Shown one piece after another: positions 51,531 to 59,819 of a stretch of DNA of 64,000 nucleotides (position 1 is its first letter; every line of letters begins with the position of its first letter). Made by a program: the position numbers and the translations under genes. Below the pieces are notes generated by a model, which searched no databases, was not told where the DNA came from, and saw only the letters and a program-made list of their open reading frames with translations. Source of the stretch: Haloferula helveola (GTDB lineage: Bacteria; Verrucomicrobiota; Verrucomicrobiia; Verrucomicrobiales; Akkermansiaceae); NCBI RefSeq assembly GCF_037076345.1, contig NZ_AP024702.1:1426001-1490000 (forward strand). The letters run 5' to 3'.

Positions 51531-51953
51531 TCAGGCGGGCTCCGGCCCGTAGGCGGCGTCCTTCATCACGTTCGCGAGCGTTGTGTAGGTCAGAGCCCAG
51601 GCCTCCTTGTGCTCGGGCGTCCAGACCTCCCCGAGACCCTTCTCCAGAGTGTCGAGCAAGGCGGCACCGACGGTGTCGTAGTGCTCCGCCTTCACGCCGT
51701 ATCCGACGTGGCGCTTGCCCATCGCCTGGATCGCTCCGATCAGTTCGTCGAGCTTGTCGAGCCCGCGCACGGCGGTGGTGATCATCAGCATGAGCTTCTT
51801 GCCCTGCTCCTTCATGTCGGCGCTCGCGAAGAGCGGTTTGACGTCGGGATCGAGCTCGAAAAGGCGGGCATAGAAAAGCTCCGCAGCGGTTTCCGAAATC
51901 GGAACCACCTGCTCCCAGCTCCCCTGCACGAGGTTCTTCTGTTCTTCGGTCAT
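51531..51953 (-). CDS. Single-domain globin
   Basis: A 140-residue heme protein of the flavohemoglobin/Vitreoscilla-like group without a reductase domain. It starts MTEEQKNLVQGSWEQVVP; the CD region has PDVKPLFAS. The proximal histidine is H82 in GKRHVGYGVKAEHYDTVG, followed by the G/H helices (EVWTPEHKEAWALTYTTLANVMKDAA). It is the last gene of the flavoprotein/multiheme operon, 19 bases after the Tll0287-like gene. In such a setting it may scavenge nitric oxide or bind oxygen; this is inference. Confidence 0.92.
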   Translation of the reverse strand: MTEEQKNLVQGSWEQVVPISETAAELFYARLFELDPDVKPLFASADMKEQGKKLMLMITTAVRGLDKLDELIGAIQAMGKRHVGYGVKAEHYDTVGAALLDTLEKGLGEVWTPEHKEAWALTYTTLANVMKDAAYGPEPA

Positions 51954-51972
51954 GACGATTGAAATCGGGGTG

Positions 51973-52584
51973 TTACTCGAAGGGGATGCGGATCACGACT
52001 CCGCCCATCACATCGCCCATCTTGAACTCGGGGAAGCTGTCCTCCTTATCCGGATGGTTGTTGTGGCAGAGGAAGCAGGCTTCTGCGACGGCCTTGTCGG
52101 GGTAGACGCCGATGAAATACTTTTGCCCGGCGATCTCCTCTTCGCCCGTCCACTTCTTCGACTCCGGATTGTCGACGAGATACTTCAGCCCCTCCTGGAC
52201 CTTGTCGGTCTGCTTCTTGGCGTTCTCCTTATTCAGAGGCCAGAGGGACTGCAGCGAGTACGAGAAGTCCACGGCTTTCCCCTCGACAAGGTCCACTTCC
52301 TCGGCGCCCATCCGGAAGACCTGTGCCGGAAGCGGAAGGGCCTTCTCGTCCATGAAGTTCTCATGGGCCTTGATGACCTCCTCTTTGTTGACGAGTCGGG
52401 TGACGACCTGCTTCGCGTAGACCTTCCGGTCGGCGGCGAGCACGGTGTAGACCGTATCGGCCATTTGCTCGGGAGTGAAACCTCCGGACGTTGCCGTGGC
52501 GGTTTCGGTCTTGCTGCAGGACGGGGCGACGACGCCCGCGACGACGATTGCGCCGGTGAGGGCGATGCGTTTTTTGGTATTCAT
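51973..52584 (-). CDS. Tll0287-like (DUF3365) heme c lipoprotein
   Basis: A 203-residue exported protein with a lipobox (VVAPSCSKTE; Cys about residue 23). The Tll0287-like domain has AADRKVYAKQVVTRLVNKEEVIKAHENF and near the end EACFLCHNNHP, a single CxxCH heme c site near residue 170, then FKMGDVMGGVVIRIPF. Tll0287-type domains bind one heme and are thought to sense redox or gases. It lies four bases after the multiheme gene and is probably an electron-transfer or sensing partner of it. Confidence 0.85.
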   Translation of the reverse strand: MNTKKRIALTGAIVVAGVVAPSCSKTETATATSGGFTPEQMADTVYTVLAADRKVYAKQVVTRLVNKEEVIKAHENFMDEKALPLPAQVFRMGAEEVDLVEGKAVDFSYSLQSLWPLNKENAKKQTDKVQEGLKYLVDNPESKKWTGEEEIAGQKYFIGVYPDKAVAEACFLCHNNHPDKEDSFPEFKMGDVMGGVVIRIPFE

Positions 52585-52588
52585 TGGT

Positions 52589-54001
52589 TCAGTCGGTGTT
52601 GTTCGGTTCGGGAGAAGGGTCGGCAGTCATCTGCCGGATGAGTTCGAGAATCTCGGGGTCCTCGCGGTCGATCGCGCGCTGGCGCGACCAGTCGCAGCTC
52701 TCGACGTGCACCTCGGGCTTGCCGGTGAAGTTGCGATCGATCAGCTCGCGGTCGGCGAGCGCATCCATGGCGAAGGGCAGGCCGTGGCACTGCTGGCAGA
52801 CGGCACGGAGCATCTTCTCGTTCGGCGTAAGGTTGGCGTTCTGGTTGTGCTCGACGCGAAGGCCGTTCCTGCCGTCATCCACCCGCGGCATGTGGCAGGT
52901 GGCGCAAGACACCCCGCTGCCGGCCGGCGCGGCCCCGCTCAACTCGCGCTCCCACGCGGCAAAGTGCGGGCTGTCCACATAGGCCTTCGTGTGATCGTCG
53001 TCGTGGCACTCGACACATGAGGCGTAGGACGCACGCCGCGTATCGAAGTCATGGGCAGCGTGACAGGACGTGCAATCGAGAGCCCGGTGAGCAGCCTCCG
53101 CCTTCATCGGCTGGCGGGCCGCCCCCGGAGTCATCGGGGACAATCCGGCGGCGATGCGCATTCCATGTTTGCCACGGAAGAAGCCGTCCTTCTCGTCATC
53201 GTGACACGTTCCGCAGGTCGCCACACTGACGCTGTCGCTCCACTCGACACCTTCCGGTTGGTGGCAGTCCGAGCAATTCACCCCGGCGAGCGCGTGGGCA
53301 TCCTGACTCCATGCTTCGGCGTGCGAAGCCATGTCGACGCCCGTGGGCGCATCCGCATCCCCGATCGCCAGCGCCTTGGTCTCCCGGTTGGCTTTGAGAT
53401 ATGCGGCGAGACTTCCGAGCTCCCCGACCTGACCCGCTTCCAACATCGGCGGCTCGACCGAGTGCAGGGCGAGGTGCCGTTCGTAGAGCGCGCGGTTGTC
53501 GTGAAAGTTGTGACAGCCCGCCGTCGCACAGGTGTCGAAGCCAAGACCCTTGTGGGTCTCCCGCTCCTCGACCGTGGTCTGGTGACAGTAGGTGCAGTAG
53601 TCAGCCGGAAGCGTCACTCCCATGGCGCCCGTCGCTTCGGGCTCATGCTCGGTGTGGCACGCCACGCAGCTCATCGCGTCGATCTTCTCGAGGAACGGCC
53701 GGTTCTCCGGCTTCTTGAACTTCACCACGGGGTGGGAATCATCGGCATCCTCGAGATCCTGGTCATGGCACGCGAGGCACGCCTTGTTGGAAACCGCCGA
53801 AACCAGCAGTCCGTCCGGCTTCGTATCGTGGCAAACCGAGCACTCGAGCTCGATCTGGTAGTGCCCGTGGGACGTCTCGCCAGGCATGACCCATGTCTTG
53901 TCCTCGGCCCGGAAGAACACGTTCGCGCACACTGCGGTGATGACCCCCGCTAGGAGGAGCCACGCGATGGCTTGGGAACGACGGCCGAAACGGATACGCA
54001 T
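52589..54001 (-). CDS. Eleven-heme cytochrome c, membrane anchored
   Basis: A 470-residue protein with one N-terminal membrane anchor (SQAIAWLLLAGVITAVCANVFF) and a periplasmic multiheme domain. I count ten CxxCH sites (ECSVCH, ACLACH, SCVACH, YCTYCH, NCSDCH, TCGTCH, DCTSCH, SCVECH, SCATCH, VCQQCH) and one CX4CH (CATAGCH). The layout resembles doubled-CXXCH/cytochrome c3-like proteins rather than NrfA, since no CxxCK is seen. It probably carries electrons across the periplasm from the upstream membrane flavoprotein. Ten bases separate it from that gene. Confidence 0.9.
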   Translation of the reverse strand: MRIRFGRRSQAIAWLLLAGVITAVCANVFFRAEDKTWVMPGETSHGHYQIELECSVCHDTKPDGLLVSAVSNKACLACHDQDLEDADDSHPVVKFKKPENRPFLEKIDAMSCVACHTEHEPEATGAMGVTLPADYCTYCHQTTVEERETHKGLGFDTCATAGCHNFHDNRALYERHLALHSVEPPMLEAGQVGELGSLAAYLKANRETKALAIGDADAPTGVDMASHAEAWSQDAHALAGVNCSDCHQPEGVEWSDSVSVATCGTCHDDEKDGFFRGKHGMRIAAGLSPMTPGAARQPMKAEAAHRALDCTSCHAAHDFDTRRASYASCVECHDDDHTKAYVDSPHFAAWERELSGAAPAGSGVSCATCHMPRVDDGRNGLRVEHNQNANLTPNEKMLRAVCQQCHGLPFAMDALADRELIDRNFTGKPEVHVESCDWSRQRAIDREDPEILELIRQMTADPSPEPNNTD

Positions 54002-54011
54002 TATGATGAAT

Positions 54012-55994
54012 CTAGTAGATGTAGGCGGCGGCGATGTGGAACGCGACGAGCACCGGCAGCGGCCAGAAGAACACGTAGTGGGCGACGGTCAGCCCCGGGC
54101 GCAGGCGCCTCGCCAGCGAGGCAGCCCTCGGACCGCCCCGGGTCTCGAGGCCCGCAGCGACCCCGGCGACCGCGCCGAGCAGGTTCAGCCCGACAAACAC
54201 CGCCATCAGGCAGGCGTTGAGGTTGTCGCCGAAACGGAAACCGGTGTGCGCGAACAGCGCACCGAGGGCAACGAGCCCGAAGGCGGCGTGGAAGACGCGC
54301 CACTTCGCGAACGCTCCAAAGCGGAATCTCGGAAGGCGTTTCCTCAACGAGATCAGAAGCCCCAGCAGCGACACGCCCAAGAGCGAGTAGCCCGTGATCT
54401 GCTTCGGCAGAGCGTCGCTCCAAAACCGGTCGAGCGCGTAGTTGAACGATTCGACACTGGTCGCCACCGGAACCTCGGCCACCGGCACCAGCACCGCTGC
54501 CACCAGGGCCAGCAGGGCAATCGCGATCAGCAGCAGCGGCGACATCGCCCTGCCGGGCGCGGCGGGCGATCCGCAGAGTTCGGCAAGCAGGGGCGCGCAG
54601 GAACCGCAAACGGTCGACGCCCCGGTCGCCTCGGCGAGTTTCTCAGGACTGGCCGCGCCGCATGCGATCGCCCGGCAGAGGCCATCCTTGGTCACCGACA
54701 TGCAGTTGCACACCATGCGCTCACCCGGCCATGCCAACACGCTCGCCGACGCCGCTCCCGCATCGATCACGCCTTCGGCGGCGAAGCGGGCCACTTCCTT
54801 GTCTCTCAGCGCCCTCCCCTCGCGGTACCAACCGTGGATCTGGCTCGACTCCGGCCATTCTCCGATGCCGAGCGCTCCGACCGGGACCCGACGCGGATCG
54901 AGCGTGATTGCCCGGTAGATTCCATCCCCCTCGAACTCCACCGTTTCTCCCCGGTCGAGAGGATCACCGATGGTCACCACATCGATCCCGAGCATCTTCA
55001 GCCGTGTCGACAGATCGGGTCGCTCGAAATCGGGAGGCCGTTTCCCCGCCAGCTTGCGCGCGACATGATGAGCCATCGACACCGCCGGAGCCGCGAGGCC
55101 GTAGATCTGTCCTTCGTGGAGCGCGCACTCGCCGATCGCGTGCACCTTCGGGTCGGAAGTCGCCAGCTGATGATCGACAACGACCCCGCCCCTCACGCCA
55201 CACTCAAGTTCGGCGGCGGCCGCCAGTTCCGAGTTCGGCGCGATCCCAGCCGAGATGACGATCAGGTCGCATGTTAGCGCTGCTCCATCCTCCGGCACCA
55301 ACTCAAGACCTTCCGCTGTCCGGCGAATGGCCTGACCGGCAAAGGATCCGTGAAATCCCAGCCCGAGCGACTCGAGCTTTCCGGTGACCAAGGCGCCAGC
55401 CTTCGCGTTCAGCTGGCGTGGCATCGGGAATGCCGCCCGCTCGACGATCGCGACCTTGAGACCCAGCGTTTCAAGGGCCTGCGCCGCTTCGAGGCCGAGC
55501 AAGCCACCTCCGATCACCACCGCCTTCGAAGCTTCCCCGGCAGCCGACATGATCGCCTCAAGGTCATCAATGGTCCGGTAGACAAAAACCTTCTGCAAGC
55601 CGACGCCTTCGAGCGGGGGCACGAATGCCGCCGACCCGGTTGCGAGCACGAGTTCGTCGTAGGCTACCTCCACCCCGCTCTCGGTGACGACGCATCCTCT
55701 CGACCGATCCAGCTTGGAAACCGGATCGCCAAGTTTCAGTTCGATGTCTTGAGCCGAGTACCACTCGGAGTCCCGGATGGTCAGCGACGCCTCATCGCGT
55801 CCCTTCACATAGCGGGAGAGCCGGACCCGATCATAGGCGGGTCGCGGCTCGCCTCCGATCACCGTGATCCGGAACTTGCGGTTCAACCGGAGCGCGACCG
55901 CTTCCTCGCAAAACCGCACCGAAGCGATGCCATTCCCCACCACAACAAGGGAGGGCAGCGTGCTTGCGGATGAACCGGCGGATCGACGAGGCAT
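54012..55994 (-). CDS. NirB-like NAD(P)H flavoprotein fused to BFD [2Fe-2S] and a heme-b-type membrane domain
   Basis: A 660-residue fusion. Residues about 15-300: FAD/NAD(P)H oxidoreductase (LVVVGNGIASVRF for FAD, AVVIGGGLLGLEAAQAL for NAD(P)H). About 320-400: the NirB-like middle domain. About 425-475: a BFD-like [2Fe-2S] domain (MVCNCMSVTKDGLCRA with CGSC later). The last 180 residues have five predicted helices with four membrane histidines (WRVFHAAFG, LFAHTGF, AHYVFF, AFHIAAA), which could bind two b-hemes. No siroheme domain, so it is not a nitrite reductase itself. Predicted path: NAD(P)H, FAD, FeS, heme b, then the 11-heme cytochrome. ATG 55994 preferred over TTG 55997. Confidence 0.87.
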   Translation of the reverse strand: MPRRSAGSSASTLPSLVVVGNGIASVRFCEEAVALRLNRKFRITVIGGEPRPAYDRVRLSRYVKGRDEASLTIRDSEWYSAQDIELKLGDPVSKLDRSRGCVVTESGVEVAYDELVLATGSAAFVPPLEGVGLQKVFVYRTIDDLEAIMSAAGEASKAVVIGGGLLGLEAAQALETLGLKVAIVERAAFPMPRQLNAKAGALVTGKLESLGLGFHGSFAGQAIRRTAEGLELVPEDGAALTCDLIVISAGIAPNSELAAAAELECGVRGGVVVDHQLATSDPKVHAIGECALHEGQIYGLAAPAVSMAHHVARKLAGKRPPDFERPDLSTRLKMLGIDVVTIGDPLDRGETVEFEGDGIYRAITLDPRRVPVGALGIGEWPESSQIHGWYREGRALRDKEVARFAAEGVIDAGAASASVLAWPGERMVCNCMSVTKDGLCRAIACGAASPEKLAEATGASTVCGSCAPLLAELCGSPAAPGRAMSPLLLIAIALLALVAAVLVPVAEVPVATSVESFNYALDRFWSDALPKQITGYSLLGVSLLGLLISLRKRLPRFRFGAFAKWRVFHAAFGLVALGALFAHTGFRFGDNLNACLMAVFVGLNLLGAVAGVAAGLETRGGPRAASLARRLRPGLTVAHYVFFWPLPVLVAFHIAAAYIY

Positions 55995-56305
55995 CAAGCT
56001 TCGTTCTCAAGCATGCCTCACGCCCCGACCGCCCGCTTGCCATGCCTAGGGAATGAAGAAAAAGGACGTTTGGTATGAGCGGGCTTGCTACTGACCAGCT
56101 CGACATGAGCATGATTTCTCGATGTTTTTTCCACCCATGCGGACCGCGCATACTTTACCGCATCCCTATACGGCCGAGCGCGATTCTCGACTCATCCCGA
56201 GGCCTCGCCTCACGCTTCCGCCTCGCGCCTTGCCGACCGCAACGATTCCGCCCAGCCTGAGCCCGTGAGCCTCCCCTGCTCCAACTTGCTGCCGGCCCCA
56301 GAAGC
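55995..56305. other. Divergent promoter region of the heme operon and lpxK
   Basis: A 311-base gap between the minus-strand flavoprotein and lpxK on the plus strand; both promoters must lie here. There are A/T-richer patches near 56045-56062 and 56110-56165 (a T-run in gttttttcc, and tactttacc). No clear FNR, NsrR or other known operator was found by eye. No coding frame looks real. Confidence 0.35.
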
Positions 56306-57517
56306 ATGAAGGAATCCCTCGCCGAGTTGGAACGCTGGGGCGCCGATGTGATTTTCGGACGCGCCCGGGGCTTTCGCGCCGGGATGACGCGGCTGGCGAT
56401 GAGCGCCTTGTCGGGCGTGTTCCGCATGCTGGTCCGCACCCGGCTGCTGGTTTTCCGCCGCCGCTGGAAGCAGCAGGCCCATCTGGGGACCCACGTCATT
56501 TCGATCGGCAACATCACCGTCGGCGGAACCGGCAAGACCCCGGTCACGGAAATGCTCGCCCGCACGCTGCGCGACCGCGGCCGGAAGGTTGCAATCCTTT
56601 CCCGCGGCTACAAGAGCCGGAAGCTCAAGGAGCCCCAGAAGTGGAAGGACGAGAACCAGATCCCGGTAGACCCCGACGAAATGCCCAAGGTCGTGTCGGA
56701 CGGACGCGCGCTTTTGCTGGACTCGAAGTACGCCGGTGACGAGCCATTCATGCTGGCTCAGAATCTCAATGGCGTCTCGGTGGTCGTCGACAAGGACCGG
56801 ATCAAGGGCGGACGCTTCGCCGTGAGGCAGCTCGGAGCCGACACCCTCGTGCTCGACGACGGCCTGCAGTACCTCCGCCTCGCCCACGGCACCGACATCG
56901 TTCTCGTCGACCGGACCTCGCCCTATGGCACCGGTCACCTGCTGCCACGCGGCACGCTCCGCGAGCCTCCGGCCAACCTGTGCCGGGCCAGCTACATCCT
57001 GATCACCAAGTGCGACGGCTCACCGAACGACGCGCTGGTCGAGGAACTGCGCCGCCACAACCCGTTCGCTCCGATCATCGAGTGCGCGCACGGCCCGCGC
57101 TACCTGGAGGAGCTTTTCACCGGAAAACGCCAGCCGCTGGAATTCCTCCGGGACAAGTGGGTCGCGGCGATCTCGGGCATCGCGGTGCCGGAAAGCTTCG
57201 AACGCAGCCTCGAGAGCCTCGGGGCACGGGTCGAGATCCGACGCCACTTCCCCGACCACTACCGATTCACCCGCAAGGAGATCGACGCCTTCATGAACCG
57301 CTGCATCGAGCGCGACATGGAGTTGGTCGTCACCACCGAGAAGGACGCCGTACGATTCCCGAAACCCACCGATGTCACCGTGCCGATCTGGTTCCTGCGG
57401 ATCGAGGTCGAGATCCTGAAAGGGCACGACGAGTGGGAGGAAATGATCGACCGCCTCTGTCACCCCCACGCCCCGGGTGACCCGATCCTGCGCTTTCGTG
57501 AAGCCTACGGGATCTGA
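56306..57517 (+). CDS. lpxK: Tetraacyldisaccharide 4'-kinase LpxK
   Basis: Inner-membrane kinase that phosphorylates the lipid A disaccharide to give lipid IVA, so the cell makes lipid A. The 403-residue product has a basic amphipathic N-terminus, a hydrophobic anchor, and the P-loop [19 protein letters not shown]. Then come [22 protein letters not shown], the GDEPFMLA motif and [11 protein letters not shown] (DDGxQ), and [10 protein letters not shown] near the end. It is slightly longer than the E. coli form. Start ATG 56306. Confidence 0.94.
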   Translation: MKESLAELERWGADVIFGRARGFRAGMTRLAMSALSGVFRMLVRTRLLVFRRRWKQQAHLGTHVISIGNITVGGTGKTPVTEMLARTLRDRGRKVAILSRGYKSRKLKEPQKWKDENQIPVDPDEMPKVVSDGRALLLDSKYAGDEPFMLAQNLNGVSVVVDKDRIKGGRFAVRQLGADTLVLDDGLQYLRLAHGTDIVLVDRTSPYGTGHLLPRGTLREPPANLCRASYILITKCDGSPNDALVEELRRHNPFAPIIECAHGPRYLEELFTGKRQPLEFLRDKWVAAISGIAVPESFERSLESLGARVEIRRHFPDHYRFTRKEIDAFMNRCIERDMELVVTTEKDAVRFPKPTDVTVPIWFLRIEVEILKGHDEWEEMIDRLCHPHAPGDPILRFREAYGI

Positions 57518-57577
57518 CCGGGTTCGCTTGCCAACACCCGGAAGCTCTGCCATCTGTCACTCAACCTCAAAACACGC

Positions 57578-58288
57578 ATGGACTCATTCAATCCCTACGC
57601 CAGCAATCCGGTCATCACCGCTCCCGAGGAGACTCGGAGCGATTTTGTCCGCAAGACCTACGGCCACCTCGCAGCCGCGATCGGCGCCTTTGCCGTCATC
57701 GAGTGGCTCCTGATCTCGCTGATCCCCGCCGACACCATCTTCGGCCTCCTCAATGCCAGCCCCTACAGCTGGCTCATCGTGCTGGGAGCGTTCATGGGAG
57801 TTTCGTGGATTGCCAACAAGTGGGCTTACGGCGGCGCCTCACCCGGCATGCAGTATGCCGGACTCGGCCTCTACGTGGTGGCGGAAGCCGTGATCTTCCT
57901 GCCGCTGATCATGATGGCCACCATCTACGACCCGATGGCCATCGGAAAGGCCGGGGTGGTCACCGGCCTACTGGTGCTCGGCCTCACGACAGTCGCCTTC
58001 ACCACACGCAAGGACTTCAGCTTCCTTGGTGGGTTCCTGAAGATCGGCTTTTTCATCGCGATCGGACTGATCGTCGCATCGATCTTCATGCCCGGACTCG
58101 CGAGCGGCATGGGACTTTGGTTCTCGCTGGCGATGATCGTGCTCGCCTCGGGCGCCATCCTCTACAACACGAGCAAGATCATGTATCACTACGCGCCGGG
58201 TCAGCACGTCGCTGCGGCCCTCTCGCTGTTCGCGAGCGTAGCACTGCTCTTCTACTACGTCCTGATGCTCTTCATGCGCCGGGACTGA
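57578..58288 (+). CDS. Bax inhibitor-1 family membrane protein (YccA/YbhL type)
   Basis: A 236-residue protein with seven predicted helices. The N-terminal soluble part (MDSFNPYASNPVITAPEETRS) is followed by FVRKTYGHLAAAIGAFA and AEAVIFLPLIMM. The family signature is AFTTRKDFSFLGGFLKIGFFIAIGL, and the last helices have ILYNTSKIMYHY (with the Asn/Asp-type pore residues) and ALSLFASVALLFYYVLMLF. BI-1 proteins are thought to be pH-dependent Ca2+ leak channels or modulators of membrane proteases (YccA-FtsH). Lies 60 bases after lpxK. Confidence 0.92.
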   Translation: MDSFNPYASNPVITAPEETRSDFVRKTYGHLAAAIGAFAVIEWLLISLIPADTIFGLLNASPYSWLIVLGAFMGVSWIANKWAYGGASPGMQYAGLGLYVVAEAVIFLPLIMMATIYDPMAIGKAGVVTGLLVLGLTTVAFTTRKDFSFLGGFLKIGFFIAIGLIVASIFMPGLASGMGLWFSLAMIVLASGAILYNTSKIMYHYAPGQHVAAALSLFASVALLFYYVLMLFMRRD

Positions 58289-58313
58289 GAACCCCGGAGT
58301 TCAGCAACGCTTC

Positions 58314-58802
58314 TCAAAGGCCGGTCGCCTCAAAGCGGCCGGCCTCTTTGTTTTTCCGGACCTTGCCCGCTTCGAAGACGGTTCCGTTCATCGCCAGGTA
58401 AACACCGGGCGGCTTCGACTGCACCGCGCCCAGCGCGAGGCCCAGATTGAAAATCGCGTCGGTCACCCGGAAACGGGCCGGTGCCAGCGCACCGGTGAGC
58501 ACGATCGTCTTGCCCTCGATCCCGATCAGTGACTCGGCGGTATCGCTCATCGTATCGGTGCCATGGGTGATGAGAATCGCGGTCTCCCCGGCCGCCTCGC
58601 ACGCCTCGCGGATCGTCACCCGGTCGGCTTCCGTCATCTCGAGGCTGTCCTTTCGCAACAAGGGCTGGAGCTCCCACTCGACCCCCACCGCCGCCTCCCG
58701 AAACACATGGGGAACGGTCGGCTCACCGATCTCGTACTCCGAGGTGGCATCGAAGTAGACCTTGTCGATCGTGCCACCGGTGGTGATCACGCGGATCTTC
58801 AT
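58314..58802 (-). CDS. Short asparaginase-domain protein
   Basis: A 162-residue protein equal to the N-terminal half of type I/II asparaginases. Both threonine motifs are present: VITTGGTIDKVYF and LITHGTDTMSDTAESL, as well as TIVLTGALAPARF. The C-terminal domain of full-length enzymes (about 160 residues) is absent. Such short forms occur widely and their activity is uncertain. The start overlaps the UDG-like gene's stop (ATGA), so the two are co-translated. Its 3' end lies inside the terminator hairpin of the convergent BI-1 gene. Confidence 0.85.
   Translation of the reverse strand: MKIRVITTGGTIDKVYFDATSEYEIGEPTVPHVFREAAVGVEWELQPLLRKDSLEMTEADRVTIREACEAAGETAILITHGTDTMSDTAESLIGIEGKTIVLTGALAPARFRVTDAIFNLGLALGAVQSKPPGVYLAMNGTVFEAGKVRKNKEAGRFEATGL
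58319..58355 (+). terminator. Terminator of the BI-1 gene, inside the 3' end of the asparaginase-like gene
   Basis: ggccggtcgc (58319-58328) pairs with gcggccggcc (58335-58344, one G-U) and is followed by tctttgttttt. It ends lpxK/BI-1 transcription on the plus strand while encoding the last residues of the convergent minus-strand gene. Confidence 0.75.
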
Positions 58803-59659
58803 GACTTCGGCAAAAAGAATCCGCGCTGCTTGTCCGAGATCGGCAGACCCAGCTTTTCCATCACCTCAAGCATGTCCTCCCAGATCTTGCGCTTGTCCGA
58901 AAGGGCGGCATTGCCGTGAAGCAGGTAGGCCGGATGGTAGGTGACCCGCACAGGAATGCCTTCGAACTCGTGCCAGCGGCCGCGCATCGCGCCGACCGAT
59001 CCGCTTAGCCCGAGCAATCCTTCGGCGGCGGTTCCACCGAGTGCCACGATGCACTTCGGCCGCACGACTTTCACCTCCTCGCGGATGAAAGGCAGGCACG
59101 ACGCCATCTCGTCGAGCGTCGGCTTGCGGTTGTTGGTCGTCTGATTCGGCATCGCGGGCCGGAACTTGACGATGTTCGAAATGTAAACGGCGGGGCGCTC
59201 GAGGCCCATCGCCTTGAGGATGTCATTTAGCTTCTGTCCGGCTGGACCGACAAACGGCTCGCGCTGCCGCTCCTCTTGGTAGCCCGGTGCTTCGCCGACG
59301 AGCATCAGTTCGGCTTCGGCCGCACCGGTCGAGAACACCATAGTCTCCCGCAAGCTGCCCAAGGCCTTCGCGGCCGGCCACTCGGCGGCCTGCAGTTTCA
59401 ACGACTCGATTCGGGCCGCCGCACTCTCGCCCTCGGCGCGGACTTCGGTGACGACCACGGGTTTCGCGGCTTTCGGGGTTTCGGCGACCGCCTCTCCGGC
59501 ACCTGCAGCTGCAGACGCCTTCGGTTTTCCACCACTCCGCGCCTGCCGGTGCAGTTCGCGCAGCACCTCCTTCGCCTCTTCATCAAGGTACACATGCTCC
59601 ACACCCCGGGCCTCCTCGGCTCGCAGGTGCTCCAGCAAAAGGTCGACCGGCCGGCTCAC
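58799..59659 (-). CDS. Uracil-DNA glycosylase, family 4-like without most Fe-S cysteines
   Basis: A 286-residue protein. The N-terminal 100 residues are a helix plus an Ala/Lys-rich linker. The UDG fold then shows LMLVGEAPGYQEERQREPFVGPAGQKLNDILKAMGL, VYISNIVKFRP, and the late motif VRVTYHPAYLLHG with its His. Family 4 enzymes hold a 4Fe-4S cluster with four Cys; here the positions before GEAPG and after N-I-V-K are not Cys (VFSTGAAEAE, KFRP), leaving only C in ASCLPFI. It probably excises uracil without a cluster. Coupled to the asparaginase-like gene. Confidence 0.85.
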   Translation of the reverse strand: MSRPVDLLLEHLRAEEARGVEHVYLDEEAKEVLRELHRQARSGGKPKASAAAGAGEAVAETPKAAKPVVVTEVRAEGESAAARIESLKLQAAEWPAAKALGSLRETMVFSTGAAEAELMLVGEAPGYQEERQREPFVGPAGQKLNDILKAMGLERPAVYISNIVKFRPAMPNQTTNNRKPTLDEMASCLPFIREEVKVVRPKCIVALGGTAAEGLLGLSGSVGAMRGRWHEFEGIPVRVTYHPAYLLHGNAALSDKRKIWEDMLEVMEKLGLPISDKQRGFFLPKS

Positions 59660-59819
59660 GGACCGAGCCTACGCGCCCACCCCGACCCCTTGCAACGTAC
59701 GCGTCGAAATCGGAACCGACAAATCCACCACGCGGAGCCGCTTCCCCGTCGAAACAGGTGCGGAGAGGAAGAAATCCCTCCGCAAATCCGTATCATTCCC
59801 GGACAATCCAAGCACTCCG

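Noticed and set aside
52589-54001. NrfA-type cytochrome c nitrite reductase
   Set aside because: No CxxCK or other NrfA site; heme number and length differ.
54012-55994. Assimilatory nitrite reductase NirB
   Set aside because: FAD, NAD(P)H and BFD parts match, but siroheme/4Fe-4S sulfite-nitrite reductase domains are replaced by membrane helices.
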